NCBI GenBank assembly: GCA_902702965.1 | Contig: CACRXP010000142.1 | Coordinates: 972,144 to 1,036,143 of the forward strand | Source of the DNA: Spirometra erinaceieuropaei | Lineage: Eukaryota; Platyhelminthes; Cestoda; Diphyllobothriidea; Diphyllobothriidae | DNA length: 64,000 nucleotides | Direction: 5' to 3' | Part shown: positions 61,201 through 64,000 of the stretch, piece by piece | Layout: each line of letters opens with the position of its first letter | Position numbering within the stretch: position 1 is the stretch's first letter | The notes under the pieces: generated by a model | Told to the model about the DNA's origin: nothing | Databases searched by the model: none | What the model saw: the letters and a program-made list of their open reading frames with translations, nothing else | Position numbers and translations under genes: made by a program

Positions 61201-61666
61201 GGTTTGAACTTTACTGTGGTCGGATCTGAGAACTGTGACTGATGCCAAGACTTCACCGTACGAATGTGCAATTATCGGCGATTGCGAATAAGAAGATTGC
61301 GTTTCATAGTAGCTGTGGTCTGTCTAAACAGCAGCCTTCACATCTCGCCGAGAGTGCGCTACATCGGTGAATGTTAAGAGAAGTAATTTTTAAATGTTTT
61401 AACAACGTGCAGTTAAACACACGACATTCAGTCCTCGAAGTAAATCATCGACTCACCTGAATGTTGTACTTTTGAACAATGCTCGTCGCTCCAGTGAAGG
61501 AGAAGAGGGGTAAACTGAAGACCTGGAAGACGAAGGGATTTTTCATCCCCACAGCCTCCGAATCTGTCAGGCGAAAAACCGGTTGAAGATGGCTCACTAA
61601 GCGCAGGTCTACTGGTTGGCTGACTTGCATGAATGGGTCGATGGCCACCAGGGTGAGGATGAAAGT
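9830..61666 (-). CDS. FREM1-like extracellular matrix protein gene (CSPG repeats, Calx-beta, C-type lectin), 5' end missing
   Basis: At least fourteen minus-strand exons, annotated one by one below, join into one gene reading from high to low coordinates. The translated order is CSPG-type repeats (exons 1-10), a Calx-beta domain (exons 11-12) and a C-type lectin domain ending in a TGA stop (exons 13-14). In animals this combination is characteristic of FREM1, a secreted basement-membrane protein of the FRAS1/FREM family; CSPG4 has CSPG repeats but lacks the last two domains. Phases match across exons 1-7 (all phase 0), 8 to 9 (phase 1), 10 to 11 (phase 2) and 11 to 14 (phase 1). The 7/8 phases clash, and 9/10 seems to miss half a repeat, so exons remain unfound in those introns. 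No start codon or signal peptide is visible, so the gene probably begins beyond the window. Introns reach about 9 kb and hold many repeats. Orthology to FREM1 is inferred from domain order only. Confidence 0.78.
10401..10574 (-). CDS. FREM-like gene, exon 13 (N-terminal half of the C-type lectin domain)
   Basis: This exon has 174 bases, phase 1 at both ends. The acceptor is TTCTCTCAAG/GC and the donor TGGATAG/GTAGGC. The peptide is CWSLYQHRCYRFF, then TTWLDARNYCEQQNGYLASV and RAPVWIG. It has the long-form C-type lectin start (two cysteines around W-x-L-Y), the 'A-x-x-x-C-x-x-x-x-G-x-L-A-S-V' helix element and the 'W-I-G' strand. Joining to exon 14 gives W-I-G-L, the conserved core motif. C-type lectin domains bind carbohydrate or protein ligands; in FREM1 the domain sits at the C terminus, as here. 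Confidence 0.9.
12131..12250. repeat. Perfect 23-bp inverted repeat (short hairpin) with flanking direct repeats
   Basis: The arms at 12179-12201 and 12217-12239 are perfectly complementary (TTTAAAAGAAGACGAAGGCA onward). The 15-base centre has one mismatch followed by a further CACTG/CAGTG pairing, giving about 29 bp with a GGA loop. GTTGAGCATTT occurs just left (12131-12141) and just right (12240-12250). Confidence 0.9.
12985..13172. repeat. Head-to-head pair of the PLE terminal motif (about 70-bp arms)
   Basis: The minus-strand copy (12985-13066) and the plus-strand copy (13090-13172) share CGAGCAGGAATCCGAAACGT, then CAGGTGAATAAAGCTCTTGT, and so form a long hairpin with a spacer of about 20 bases. 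The same motif flanks the GIY-YIG frame at 52.8-53.5 kb, so this is probably a deletion derivative of that element. Confidence 0.8.
13180..14240. other. No recognisable gene
   Basis: This is intronic sequence (intron 12 of the FREM-like gene) without domain-like frames. It contains short matches to other repeats only. Confidence 0.5.
14245..14325 (+). repeat. Single PLE terminal motif
   Basis: GTCTCTGATGATGGGTTCGA, then GCAGGAATCCGAAACGTCAG and AATAAA, copies the motif at 13.1 and 52.8 kb. It is the only copy here with an intact CTGATGA box. Confidence 0.75.
14992..15420. repeat. SINE type 1, two copies in head-to-head inversion
   Basis: 14992-15190 reads as the SINE on the minus strand (GACAAAGGAGACTGGAATGG, then TGCGATCGGGAATATACAAT). 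15190-15420 reads as the SINE on the plus strand (GGTCACGGGATCGAGCCCCG, then CATGCGCCGCTG and CGATCGGTGAGCGCC). The tRNA-like head is partly lost at the junction. Confidence 0.7.
16060..16212 (-). CDS. FREM-like gene, exon 12 (second half of the Calx-beta domain)
   Basis: The exon has 153 bases, phase 1 at both ends. The acceptor is ACTTTGAAG/GA and the donor ATCACCT/GTAAGT. The peptide is EDSKIIRVRVHHPQGNPEKP, then GHFGVTVKAPTAAVLGDNNE and AQIIITC. 'F-x-V-x-V-x-x-P-x-x-A-x-L-G' followed by 'A-x-I-x-I' is the diagnostic end of a Calx-beta domain. The loop normally rich in Asp and Glu reads HHPQGNPEKPRQ, so calcium binding may be weak. The last base joins exon 13 to form the first cysteine of the lectin domain (T/GC). 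It is too short and too open-ended to be called as an ORF by itself. Confidence 0.85.
16320..16522 (-). CDS. FREM-like gene, exon 11 (first half of the Calx-beta domain)
   Basis: The exon has 203 bases, entering in phase 2 and leaving in phase 1. The acceptor follows a fine pyrimidine tract (TCCTTCTGTTCGTACAG/T), and the donor is GCTCCCG/GTACGT. The peptide reads SLTFTWAELGFQRKRYRICA, SSGTLSLELRRRG and LTEVDLLSPKLVHFAPG. This is the Calx-beta pattern 'G-x-L-x-L-x-V-x-R-x-G' and, before the break, 'L-x-F-x-P-G'. A stronger-looking GTGAGT lies four bases further, but only the GTACGT donor restores the glycine of 'F-A-P-G-E' with exon 12. Calx-beta domains often bind calcium through acidic loops; few acidic residues are kept here. 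Confidence 0.83.
16530..18180. other. Intron 10 sequence, no recognisable gene
   Basis: Open frames at 16683-17120 and 17128-17325 have no domain signature. The minus-strand frame running into 16722 is only the intronic extension of exon 11. Confidence 0.5.
18880..19515. repeat. GC-rich dispersed repeat, also at 35.9-36.13 kb
   Basis: The segment around 19240-19505 (GTGTGGGCCAGGGG, GACGGTCGAACTGTCG) matches 35900-36135 with the same order of blocks, including GCGCAAGTCTA and CACGGTGGACA. Open frames on both strands here (19137-19779) come from this high-GC repeat and are not treated as genes. Confidence 0.6.
19949..20605. mobile_element. Palindromic fold-back element, family B, right arm truncated
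   Basis: It begins TA/CAGCAAGTGGGCTAACTC, like the copy at 42805. The left arm and centre match (CTAATTGCCGAATAATTTTG, ACATGACG), and the right arm stops after CCTTCGAGT. No transposase is encoded. Confidence 0.75.
21520..22350 (+). mobile_element. Penelope-like element, family 2: terminal repeat plus GIY-YIG endonuclease fragment
   Basis: 21640-21920 matches the terminal repeats at 33.1-33.6 kb (GATTTACTCCAAATCAG, GACAAAACACGTGTCTGGGC). The frame at 21988-22347 encodes VVYKIPCSSCDAVYCDQTGK, then SVSNRMHEHQLAVKRCDHL, with H-T-L-D-T-G-H-K and GREFLETMYSDE. This is the GIY-YIG tail of PLEs: cysteine pair, 'Y-x-G/D-Q-T-G', the R-x-x-E-H helix, and a final Glu. The usual Y-I-G-Q reads Y-C-D-Q, so the catalytic motif is altered. 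No RT is attached. Confidence 0.75.
22420..23267. mobile_element. Palindromic fold-back element, family A
   Basis: The arms of about 330 bases are inverted copies (GATTAGGAAGGATTACTTTG against CCAAGTTATCCTTCCTAATC). The right end is GGTCACTCACTG/TA; the left end is eroded. The centre of about 200 bases is non-coding. Confidence 0.85.
23316..24304 (-). CDS. FREM-like gene, exon 10 (largest exon, two CSPG repeats)
   Basis: The exon has 989 bases (329 codons plus 2 bases), entering in phase 0 and leaving in phase 2. The acceptor is CTGGCCAG/AGG and the donor ACAGTCAG/GTATGT. The first repeat shows LIVGDPLRVIPGTDVPLTAA, KIYLFAADGFTSHGGYL and FSLFEVGNEDIIYHSPD. The second shows ELELALDMVHL, FFLSAEHLFARGNPSDITYS, LETGEVLSRFSQADVNRRRL and AYSISYTLSY. 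Both keep the 'G-x-x-x-x-L-T', 'G-x-L' and 'F-x-Q-x-D-V' elements. A (GGC)n tract encodes a Gly run (DGGGGGEN), and a Ser/Pro-rich linker (SSSSPPQPIPSSS) parts the repeats. The phase-2 end joins the Calx-beta exon exactly. The acceptor has a weak pyrimidine tract, so the start could move by a few codons. Confidence 0.85.
24897..26680. other. Intron 9 sequence with low-confidence frames
   Basis: Apart from the candidate at 25222-25614 there is no recognisable coding sequence. The plus frames at 24897, 26022 and 26189 show no domain. Confidence 0.45.
25222..25614 (-). other. Long minus-strand open frame in intron 9, possibly holding a missed CSPG exon
   Basis: The frame is open for 130 codons between exons 9 and 10, where half a CSPG repeat is expected. 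It contains SDTFAYAELWVVADF, reminiscent of the 'D-x-F-x-Y-x-x-x-V-x-D' strand, and PPIVVVVPWPLQPLLP, followed by DGDLVVDLSFFCHHLDV. A GTAGTT after the codon TGG would give a phase-0 donor compatible with exon 10. No convincing acceptor was found, and the composition could be chance. It is recorded as a candidate only. Confidence 0.25.
26690..26775 (+). repeat. tRNA-like SINE head interrupted by a fold-back element
   Basis: AGCCCGTGGCTCAGTGGTAG is an A-box-like start, and AGGGGTGGAATCCC resembles a B box. The palindromic element at 26776 begins a few bases later. A related start is at 26100-26150. Confidence 0.5.
26776..27739. mobile_element. Palindromic fold-back element, family A, with TA flanks
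   Basis: The ends are TA/CAGTGAGTGACCGATCTC and GAGATCGGTCACTAACTG/TA. The arms of about 380 bases pair (TCGATTAGGAAGAATTACTT against its complement). The length is 964 bases, with no protein-coding capacity. The TA duplication and CAGT end resemble Tc1/mariner termini. Confidence 0.88.
29010..29785. mobile_element. Diverged palindromic fold-back element, third variant
   Basis: The left arm (TATTTCAGTTAAAGCTGTCT, GTGCAAAACCACAATCGG) pairs loosely with the right arm (CCGAGTGTGGTTTTCGCATG, CGTGACTGAAATAA). The long plus frame at 28921-29490 crosses one arm and is therefore not considered a gene. The ends are approximate. Confidence 0.5.
30115..31310 (+). mobile_element. Penelope-like element, family 1, internally deleted (RT motifs A/B, then GIY-YIG tail)
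   Basis: The plus strand encodes VMFSLDVSSLFANVPVTET (RT motif A), QMDGVAMGSPLGPLLGNVFM (motif B), then after a break the linker MTERPQKPPILTAGKKRLFI, YSFTCSCGAEYIGRTSRR and LSKRIKEHLPAWLGKG (GIY-YIG endonuclease). The YADD/YVDD motif C and the thumb are missing, and there are frameshifts and stops around 30260-30300. This is the most complete family 1 copy in the window and cannot be autonomous. Confidence 0.82.
31543..31806 (-). other. Unrecognised minus-strand open frame
   Basis: The frame has 87 codons beginning MAMDEDSREWKMAIRFALHS and ending with a stop after PPQEFD. It lies between two PLE fragments. I recognise no domain. The preceding bases (31440-31540) may belong to the same old repeat. 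Treat as hypothetical. Confidence 0.2.
31991..33120 (-). mobile_element. Penelope-like element, family 2, reverse transcriptase region
   Basis: The open frame of 356 codons (extendable upstream to about 33120) has PLE RT landmarks: DIIILPADKGGATTILNKTD (residues 56-75), IYGLPKIHKTDIPLRPIVS (136-154), motif A SCDVVSLFTS (D207), motif B KDTPIGPPISGF (263-274), motif C YVDD (299-302) and FLDVLARR (340-347). The polymerase aspartates are intact; motif A usually reads SFDVVSLFT and motif B TxMGSPISG, so both are slightly altered. The frame ends shortly after FLDVL, where connector and GIY-YIG should follow, so the element is 3'-truncated. It lies in intron 9 on the same strand as the host gene. 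Confidence 0.88.
33100..33612. repeat. Tandem terminal repeats (pLTR-like) of PLE family 2
   Basis: Two copies lie in tandem at 33105-33290 and 33430-33612, sharing TTTCTGGAGAAATTAAAAAG-like starts, GAAGAGCC, CAGAATATCGGCGAAACACG and GTACTTGTGCTGCTA. They sit 5' of the RT frame; the inner copy overlaps its N-terminal coding sequence. The outer copy ends about 30 bases from the exon 9 donor. Confidence 0.8.
33642..34024 (-). CDS. FREM-like gene, exon 9 (CSPG repeat)
   Basis: This exon has 383 bases, entering in phase 1 and leaving in phase 0. The acceptor is GCAAAATTACAG/AA and the donor GTTAGC/GTAAGT. The peptide opens ELNVGDATESTIFEAAEITP, then KLRIQTSTLEVALGHRSTLT, FEVYKIRPEQGSEMELP and MKFSYKDLVSGKIAVS. 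The order fits one CSPG repeat: a linker, 'L-x-V-x-x-G-x-x-x-x-L-T', 'F-x-V-x-x-x-P-x-x-G', then 'F-x-Y-x-D-L-x-x-G-x-I'. The usual 'Y-x-H' and 'D-x-F' half that should follow was not found with confidence before exon 10. A PLE terminal repeat begins about 30 bases past the donor. Confidence 0.82.
34025..35895. other. Intron 8 sequence, no recognisable gene
   Basis: AT-rich, with only short frames without domains (34317, 34922, 35464). Nothing else is seen. Confidence 0.5.
35898..36140 (+). repeat. GC-rich dispersed repeat, second copy
   Basis: This copy matches 19240-19505 block for block (GTGGGCCAGGGGG, GACGGTCGAACTGTCG). The plus frame through it is not considered a gene. Confidence 0.6.
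36172..36915. repeat. Cluster of three type 1 tRNA-derived SINEs, two direct and one inverted
   Basis: Minus-strand copies at 36172-36465 and 36466-36673 are followed by a plus-strand copy at 36674-36915. In sense orientation the element reads GGCTCGTGACCCAGTGGTTA (A box), GTGTTCGAGACTCGGGTG (B box), a middle with GGGTATGACTGGC, and a tail ending GATCGGTGAGCGC. It is about 300 bases long. Confidence 0.8.
36930..39345. other. Intron 8 sequence, no recognisable gene
   Basis: Weak tRNA-like SINE remnants lie near 37300-37440 (CCGCCTTCGAATCTCGG). The remaining frames (37364, 37703, 38209, 38948) show no domain. Confidence 0.45.
39350..39672 (-). repeat. SINE type 1, nearly full length
   Basis: It reads on the minus strand, from the tRNA-like head (GCTCAGTAGTTAGAGGCATG) through CTGGCTGACGACGGCTAATA to the tail GAACACAATCGGTGAGCGTC. 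The plus frame 39421-39609 is its shadow. Confidence 0.75.
40128..40240 (-). CDS. FREM-like gene, exon 8 (CSPG repeat, second half)
   Basis: The exon has 113 bases, entering in phase 2 and leaving in phase 1. The acceptor is AAATCTCCAG/C and the donor CGAATTCGAG/GTACGC. The peptide has YIYTGEYTSDFVYDSCELHV followed by TDGSYEIGPITIQFRIR, an excellent match to the CSPG element 'Y-x-Y-x-G-x-x-x-x-D-x-F' and 'V-x-D-G'. The donor phase joins exon 9 as R-E-LNVGD. An upstream AG (GTGCTTAG/A) would add 33 bases in the same phase. A diverged inverted copy of this exon with its upstream intron sits at 1.0-1.46 kb. Confidence 0.78.
40621..41345 (+). mobile_element. Penelope-like element, family 1, 3' fragment inserted beside exon 8
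   Basis: The plus strand encodes the linker (LTSIKERFFIGVQFQGEAPS), a premature TAA near 40850, then GAEYIGRMSRRLSKSIKE (GIY-YIG) and the 3' tail. With about 500 bases of host sequence to its left it has an inverted counterpart at 0.19-1.46 kb. The element is 5'-truncated and inactive. Confidence 0.8.
42127..42198 (-). CDS. FREM-like gene, probable exon 7 (second half of a CSPG repeat); 3' end uncertain
   Basis: The acceptor is TGAATCAG/CAA in phase 0, matching exon 6. The peptide is QPYHILFDLFVEDSA then TSEGLQPLT; F-D-L-F-V-E-D is the 'F-x-L-x-V-x-D' strand expected after exon 6. The best donor is GACA/GTAAGA, giving 24 codons in phase 0, but exon 8 needs phase 2, so an exon is missing between them or this exon runs further. 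Open frame does continue to about 41956 with CSPG-like text (PTLQLPELDLHKATQLIYSG), whose last bases resemble the start of exon 8 at nucleotide level. Which end is used cannot be decided from sequence alone. Confidence 0.5.
42805..43727. mobile_element. Palindromic fold-back element, family B, full length with TA end
   Basis: The ends are TAGTAGGTGGGCTAACTCAT and ATGAGTCAGCTCACCTACTG/TA. The arms of about 330 bases are inverted; the centre of about 250 bases has no coding potential. The frame 43320-43604 lies within it and is not a gene. Confidence 0.87.
44531..45524. mobile_element. Palindromic fold-back element, family A, best-preserved copy
   Basis: Length is 994 bases with TA on both sides. 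The ends are CAGTGCGTGACCGATCTCAT and GAGATCGGTCACTCACTG. The arms of about 370 bases are almost perfect complements (GAGTATAATTAGGTTTTAAA against TTTAAAACCTAATTATACTC near the centre). No transposase. Confidence 0.92.
45726..45812. other. Assembly gap
   Basis: A run of N within intron 6, shortly after the fold-back element at 44531-45524. Confidence 0.99.
46024..47016. mobile_element. Palindromic fold-back element, family A
   Basis: The ends are CAGTGCGTGACCGATCTGAC and GATTGGTCACATACTG/TA; the left flank reads CA where TA is expected. The arms of about 400 bases pair, with more mismatches than at 44531. Nearly identical 85-base host segments lie on both sides (45813-45897 and 47117-47202). 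Confidence 0.87.
47325..47475. repeat. Two type 2 SINEs in inverted orientation
   Basis: CATATTGACCCAACTGTGGC and TCGGTGGGATTCGAACCCAC on the left mirror GCTCGAATCCCACCG, GCCGAGTTTGTCACAG and TTGGGTCAGTATGAA on the right. Both contain a B box. They lie about 100 bases past the exon 6 donor. Confidence 0.75.
47579..47821 (-). CDS. FREM-like gene, exon 6 (start of a CSPG repeat)
   Basis: The exon has 243 bases (81 codons), phase 0/0. The acceptor is ACGTCACAG/CTG and the donor AGGTGG/GTAAGT. The peptide runs from LIKPVSVPRDGELPLTEEVL through LRLADQDTPFVNLKLTLVKR and PAHGDIFVRR to FEASLLPMSALRW. This is the standard opening of a CSPG repeat: 'V-x-x-G-x-x-x-L-T-x-x-x-L-x-x-x-D-x-D', then 'L-x-x-x-x-x-x-P-x-x-G'. 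The donor could instead be AAG/GTGGGT five bases earlier, but that would break the run of phase-0 introns. Exon 7 continues with the second half of the repeat. Confidence 0.82.
48801..48914 (-). CDS. FREM-like gene, exon 5 (short linker of a CSPG repeat)
   Basis: This short exon has 114 bases (38 codons), phase 0/0. The acceptor follows a T-rich tract ending TTAATTCAG/GAC, and the donor is CCTTGAG/GTAAGA, near consensus. The peptide begins NVSVQLAVSAPG and ends AEDNQTPNLE. The ending matches the usual close of a CSPG repeat (I-x-x-x-x-D-N-x-x-P-x-L), and exon 6 continues in phase with a new repeat start. The residues upstream of the acceptor in the raw open frame (FFFFK and so on) come from the pyrimidine tract and are not protein. 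Confidence 0.72.
48920..52740. other. Intron 4 sequence, no recognisable gene
   Basis: Frames at 49572-49997 and 50868-51157 show no domain. GGTTAGGGGTTAG near 52117 and the following block are shared with about 58375 (a dispersed repeat with CCTTCCTGGAATT). CCCCGCCCAAGTAATCTTTC at 50267-50286 is an orphan arm of the family A fold-back element. Confidence 0.45.
52750..53560 (-). mobile_element. Penelope-like element, family 3, GIY-YIG tail flanked by inverted terminal motifs
   Basis: The minus frame (53424-52915) encodes AAVFIGCSGETGRRLRTRMA, then HSTRSGHTFKFEEAEILARG and SRELLESWFTGPQSINKC. These are GIY-YIG features: 'Y/F-I-G-x-x-x-x-x-G-R-x-L-x-x-R', S-G-H, and E-L-L-E-S-W. A frameshift separates it from upstream coding (LEEEDTIAGTRALLAQ) at 53490-53430. 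The terminal motif occurs at 52770-52850 and, in opposite orientation, at 53437-53515. No RT is present in the window. Confidence 0.8.
53756..54184 (-). CDS. FREM-like gene, exon 4 (CSPG repeat)
   Basis: The exon has 429 bases (143 codons), phase 0/0. The preferred acceptor follows a strong pyrimidine tract (CCTCCCCCAG/CCG); a second in-frame AG lies 18 bases downstream at 54166. The donor is GGCCCCAG/GTGAGA. The peptide holds ALNPTVLRHVLEP, IPLMPSPSDVVYTITRHPRF and VDWFTQAQVDSGDVVFVPP. The last element, F-T-Q-A-x-V-D-x-G-x-V, is close to the textbook CSPG motif and is one of the clearest signatures in the window. The ending VPPIKDVGPQ leads in phase into exon 5. A GIY-YIG retroelement lies just downstream, at 52.75-53.6 kb, in the next intron. 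Confidence 0.85.
55395..56330. mobile_element. Palindromic fold-back element, family B, left end eroded
   Basis: The right end CATGAGTTAGCCCACCTACTG matches the family B terminus. The arms share GCCGGCTTTCGAACGAACTT and its complement. The first 45 or so bases of the left arm are replaced by unrelated sequence. Confidence 0.78.
56464..56913 (-). CDS. FREM-like gene, exon 3 (CSPG repeat)
   Basis: This exon has 450 bases (150 codons), phase 0/0. The acceptor is TCTCTCTCAAG/ATG and the donor ATATCCAG/GTGAGC. Recognisable CSPG-repeat elements are FCFNADALLMQD near the start (the 'L-x-x-x-D' element), DLLFAVKVQPTQGTL (the 'L-x-F-x-V-x-x-x-P-x-x-G-x-L' core), and IDLVRLSELENGDICYWN (the 'F/L-x-x-x-L-x-x-G-x-I-x-Y' element). 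It ends FPTVAVNLDIQ, the last strand of a repeat. The Met at its first codon is an internal residue rather than a start, because exon 2 reads into it in phase. An alanine-rich insertion (LLTAASAAVNATG) lies between the two halves. Confidence 0.82.
56920..59300. other. Intron 2 sequence, no recognisable gene
   Basis: Frames at 57883-58162 and 58492-58680 carry no domain. A short (TATATG)n tract lies near 58735. Confidence 0.5.
59304..59750 (-). CDS. FREM-like gene, exon 2 (CSPG repeat)
   Basis: The exon has 447 bases (149 codons), phase 0/0. The acceptor is CCATTTAG/ATCGTC and the donor GAAT/GTGAGT. The peptide opens with GYIDEAIVRFHVLSN, then shows LNGNPLGRASFSLAEISAYQLAYAHPGG, typical of the CSPG-repeat segment in which a hydrophobic 'F-x-L-x-x-I' is followed by a tyrosine strand. 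An arginine/serine-rich stretch (RRQRQDNLHRSRTRRN) follows, then ELPVRIVRLYEN, which resembles the strand leading into the next repeat. The plus-strand frame at 59362-59580 is antisense to this exon. The ATG-like start of the raw open frame is not used; reading continues upstream to the acceptor. Confidence 0.78.
61457..61666 (-). CDS. FREM-like gene, exon 1 of the visible part (CSPG-like region)
   Basis: This is a 210-base exon of 70 codons, phase 0 at both ends. The acceptor follows a long pyrimidine tract ending in TTTGAAG, and the donor is CAG/GTGAGT. The peptide starts TFILTLVAID and contains PFVFQVFSLP and ends in YNIQ; its strand-like hydrophobic pattern fits the edge of a CSPG repeat. 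It reads in phase into exon 2. A SINE begins about 90 bases upstream of the acceptor and artificially extends the open frame. No recognisable exon lies between here and 64 kb on this strand. Assignment to the gene rests on strand, phase and spacing rather than on a strong motif. Confidence 0.6.
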
Positions 61667-61754
61667 CTTCAAACGAGAGAGGGCAGCCGGAGAGGAAAGG
61701 AGGAGAAGGCCAGATGGAAATAATTTAATTAGGAAAGGAAGTTCAGAAAGCATT

Positions 61755-62215
61755 ATGTTATTACCGACAAAGACAAGGGAGACTGGAATAGCCGTCGCCG
61801 GCCAGTCATACCCAACCCCAAAGTGTGGAACACCCGAGGCTCGAACTCGCGACCTGTTAGTTTAGAAGTCCACACCTCTAACCACTGGGCCACGAGCCCC
61901 AATGACCTGTAGGTTCGATCGCGAATATACAATGGTAGAGGGGGCGCTCACCGATCGTTCTTACGGAAATCACTCGTTCCGTTTTGCCTTACACGCCCTC
62001 TCTTGAGCCCAATCAGCAGCCGCACAGCGGCGCATGATATATAGGCAGTATGTTATTACCGACAAAAACAAGGGACACGTTGTCGGTAATGCCATTCTGC
62101 CGATATCATGCGCCGCTGTGCGGCTGCTGGTTGGTCTCGAGCGTGAGAGCCCGTAAGACACAACGGAACGAGTGAGTTCCGAAAGAACGATCGGTGAGCG
62201 CCCCCTACCACTTGA
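61755..62215. repeat. SINE type 1, two copies in opposite orientation
   Basis: A minus-strand copy (61755-62045, with tRNA-like head GGCCCAGTGGTTAGAGGTGT) is followed by a plus-strand tail copy (62085-62215, CATGCGCCGCTGTGCGGCTG). The first copy begins about 90 bases upstream of the exon 1 acceptor. Confidence 0.75.
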
Positions 62216-62219
62216 AAGT

Positions 62220-63970
62220 ATTGTTGACAAAATCAAGACAAACTGGCGCCGTAATTCAGCCCTTTCTTTCCGTTGTGACCTAGTCATGCCTTCAACTCGG
62301 GAGCGGGTACACTCGCAGTTTGAAAATTTAACCAACGCTCAATTCGTGGACCATGAAATTGAGAACATTCGAAGTTGCGTATGAGTGGTGATGACCGATC
62401 TGTACAGATTTCAAGAAGTGTGGCTTTCGTTTTTTGCTTTGAATTCCTGTTTTTTAACCCCTTACGAGGTATAACTGGCAAAAACAAGTGAGATCAGAAA
62501 GCAGCTCCCGGTAGGCAGTCAGGCAGATCGCCGGACTGTTACACACCGTAGGAGGGAACTTAGATCTGAACCCAGACCAACTTCGTTCTCAATGTAACGC
62601 TTAACCGGAGGTCATGGAATCAATCTCTGTCTGCCATGACTGAGGAATTTCGAAGGTACCCTGCATGGCCTTCTCTAATCCATCCTGTTTGGGCGTATAG
62701 TTTCGATCCGGAACTCCGAGGTTCAATAAACTCGGGAAGTTTAGGATTTCTCGGCCAGTTGCTCAAACTTGTTGGGTGTTTGTACAGCAATCTACTTGTG
62801 TGCATATACGAAGAAGTTAACTGTCCATTCATTTTTCTTATACTCACCCACATTAAGTACTATGTGCATCAGTGATCTATAAGGTTAGGAACCACACTGG
62901 GGAAAATTCGGAAAAGTACATAACGGAACTATTCTTGCCACCAGAGAAAAATTAGTCGCCGACCTCCAGTATATAGGAAGAGCGGATAATATCCATCAGT
63001 TGCGCTATAACACCGTTACAGTAGCTTCCTTCCCTGAATGGTGAATCAAACACAACCCGAACGAAGATGCAACTGAATTCTCCTGTACACTCTGTTGTTT
63101 CAAGGATATACAGATCGTGATCAGAAATACACAGAGAAAAGAGGGTAAGCTCTGAAACTTTCGAATATGTTGACCGTCGCCCTTAAGCAAGCTACCGAAT
63201 GGAAAACTCCACCGAGTTATAAAGAAAGTATAGATGTGGTCTCCTACTGGGATTGACTACAGCACCCTGAGATGGCGTATACGTTTTGATGCATATACAG
63301 TCCAGTATTAATTACTTTTTGGAGCTGTACGCAGCTATATCGGACAAATTCCCACAGTCGTCAGGCTTCTTCTTCTTCAGGGCGCATTTAAACGGTCGAT
63401 CTCATGAATTCCGGCCCTGTTTTACTATTTCGAACAAAAGCAGCAGGAACTTAGGTTAAATGCATTAATTATTTAAATGGCGTGCATCTTCAGAAAGTCA
63501 CTGTGTCTGAATTCTTCTTCGAGCTATAACAGGCCACAACACTGTGACATACGTGGGTTGGTATTACTGAGCAGGCCCGACAACTTCCGTGATTATTTAA
63601 AAAGAAGTCTCAAGAAGGCTAGAGAGAATATCTTTTCAGACCTAAATAGTGCCTTATTGTGGACGTTATGCAAATATGCTTCTTAAAAAGGACGAATACG
63701 AGAAGTTGACGCGAAGTTCAGGTTGGAAATGGGAATACGGGTTCCCTATACTGCGGGTGATCATGCGCCAACTTCCAGAAGAGGTGTACATTCCCGCGTC
63801 CTAACTTTAGCCCCTGAAATATGGCAAAAAAAAACCTGTCGTGAGGGGTCCTTATTGACATACTGGATCACAGGCGCCTAATAAGAAAAATTTACCATCA
63901 AGGGTCAGTGCGTGAGGTAGCCGGACTTCGCTACAGGTGACATAAATAATGCGATGTGTGAAGCCGTTCA
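62220..63970. other. No recognisable gene upstream of exon 1
   Basis: I searched the minus strand for a signal-peptide exon or further CSPG repeats and saw none. Short frames on both strands (62284, 62620, 63005) have no domain. Confidence 0.5.
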
Positions 63971-63972
63971 CG

Positions 63973-64000
63973 ATGGTGGTGGTGGTGGTGGTGGTGGTGG
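63973..64000. repeat. (GGT)n microsatellite running off the window
   Basis: At least nine uninterrupted TGG units reach the last base. The true length is unknown. Confidence 0.95.

Noticed and set aside
9830..61666. CSPG4 as the identity of the host gene
   Set aside because: CSPG4 has no Calx-beta or C-type lectin domain; the phase-matched link from CSPG exons to both favours FREM1-like.
1..64000. CRISPR array, phage or bacterial defence cluster
   Set aside because: There are no regularly spaced short repeats and no operon structure; spliced exons and retroelements show eukaryotic DNA.

Overview
This window looks like repeat-rich nuclear DNA of a flatworm, most likely a diphyllobothriidean tapeworm. 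That placement is an inference from the repeat families: several Penelope-like retroelements (PLEs) with GIY-YIG endonuclease tails, tRNA-derived SINEs, and a degenerate TTAGGG block. No database search could be run. Exons are small and lie far apart, and two short N runs (2214-2305 and 45726-45812) show a draft assembly. There is no bacterial-style gene organisation, no CRISPR array and no rRNA.

One host gene dominates the window. On the minus strand, from about 61.7 kb down to a TGA stop at 9830-9832, at least fourteen exons encode an extracellular matrix protein. It has several CSPG (FRAS/FREM, Cadherin_3-type) repeats, then one Calx-beta domain split over two exons, then one C-terminal C-type lectin domain. 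This domain order is the FREM1 architecture. Splice sites and reading phases agree from exon 1 to exon 7, from exon 8 to exon 9, and from exon 10 through exon 14. The 7/8 and 9/10 connections are incomplete. The 5' end of the gene lies beyond 64 kb or in exons I could not recognise.

The introns and the 3' flank are filled with transposable elements. 0.2-1.7 kb: PLE fragments enclosing an inverted duplicate of a host intron and exon (copy of exon 8). 5.1 kb: interstitial telomere-like repeat. 8.3-8.9 kb: fold-back PLE 3' end. 12-14.3 kb: a near-perfect short hairpin and PLE hairpin-motif remnants. 15, 36, 39 and 62 kb: a tRNA-derived SINE, often in head-to-head pairs. 20-23, 26.8-27.7, 42.8-45.5, 46-47 and 55.4-56.3 kb: about 0.9-1 kb palindromic fold-back elements flanked by TA (MITE-like). 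21.5-22.4, 30.1-33.6, 40.6-41.3 and 52.8-53.6 kb: PLE pieces, including one reverse transcriptase frame with an intact YVDD motif.

No undescribed defence or enzymatic system is evident. The strongest observations are the FREM1-like gene with an arginine-rich insertion in its lectin domain, the duplicated exon carried beside a PLE, and the palindromic element families.
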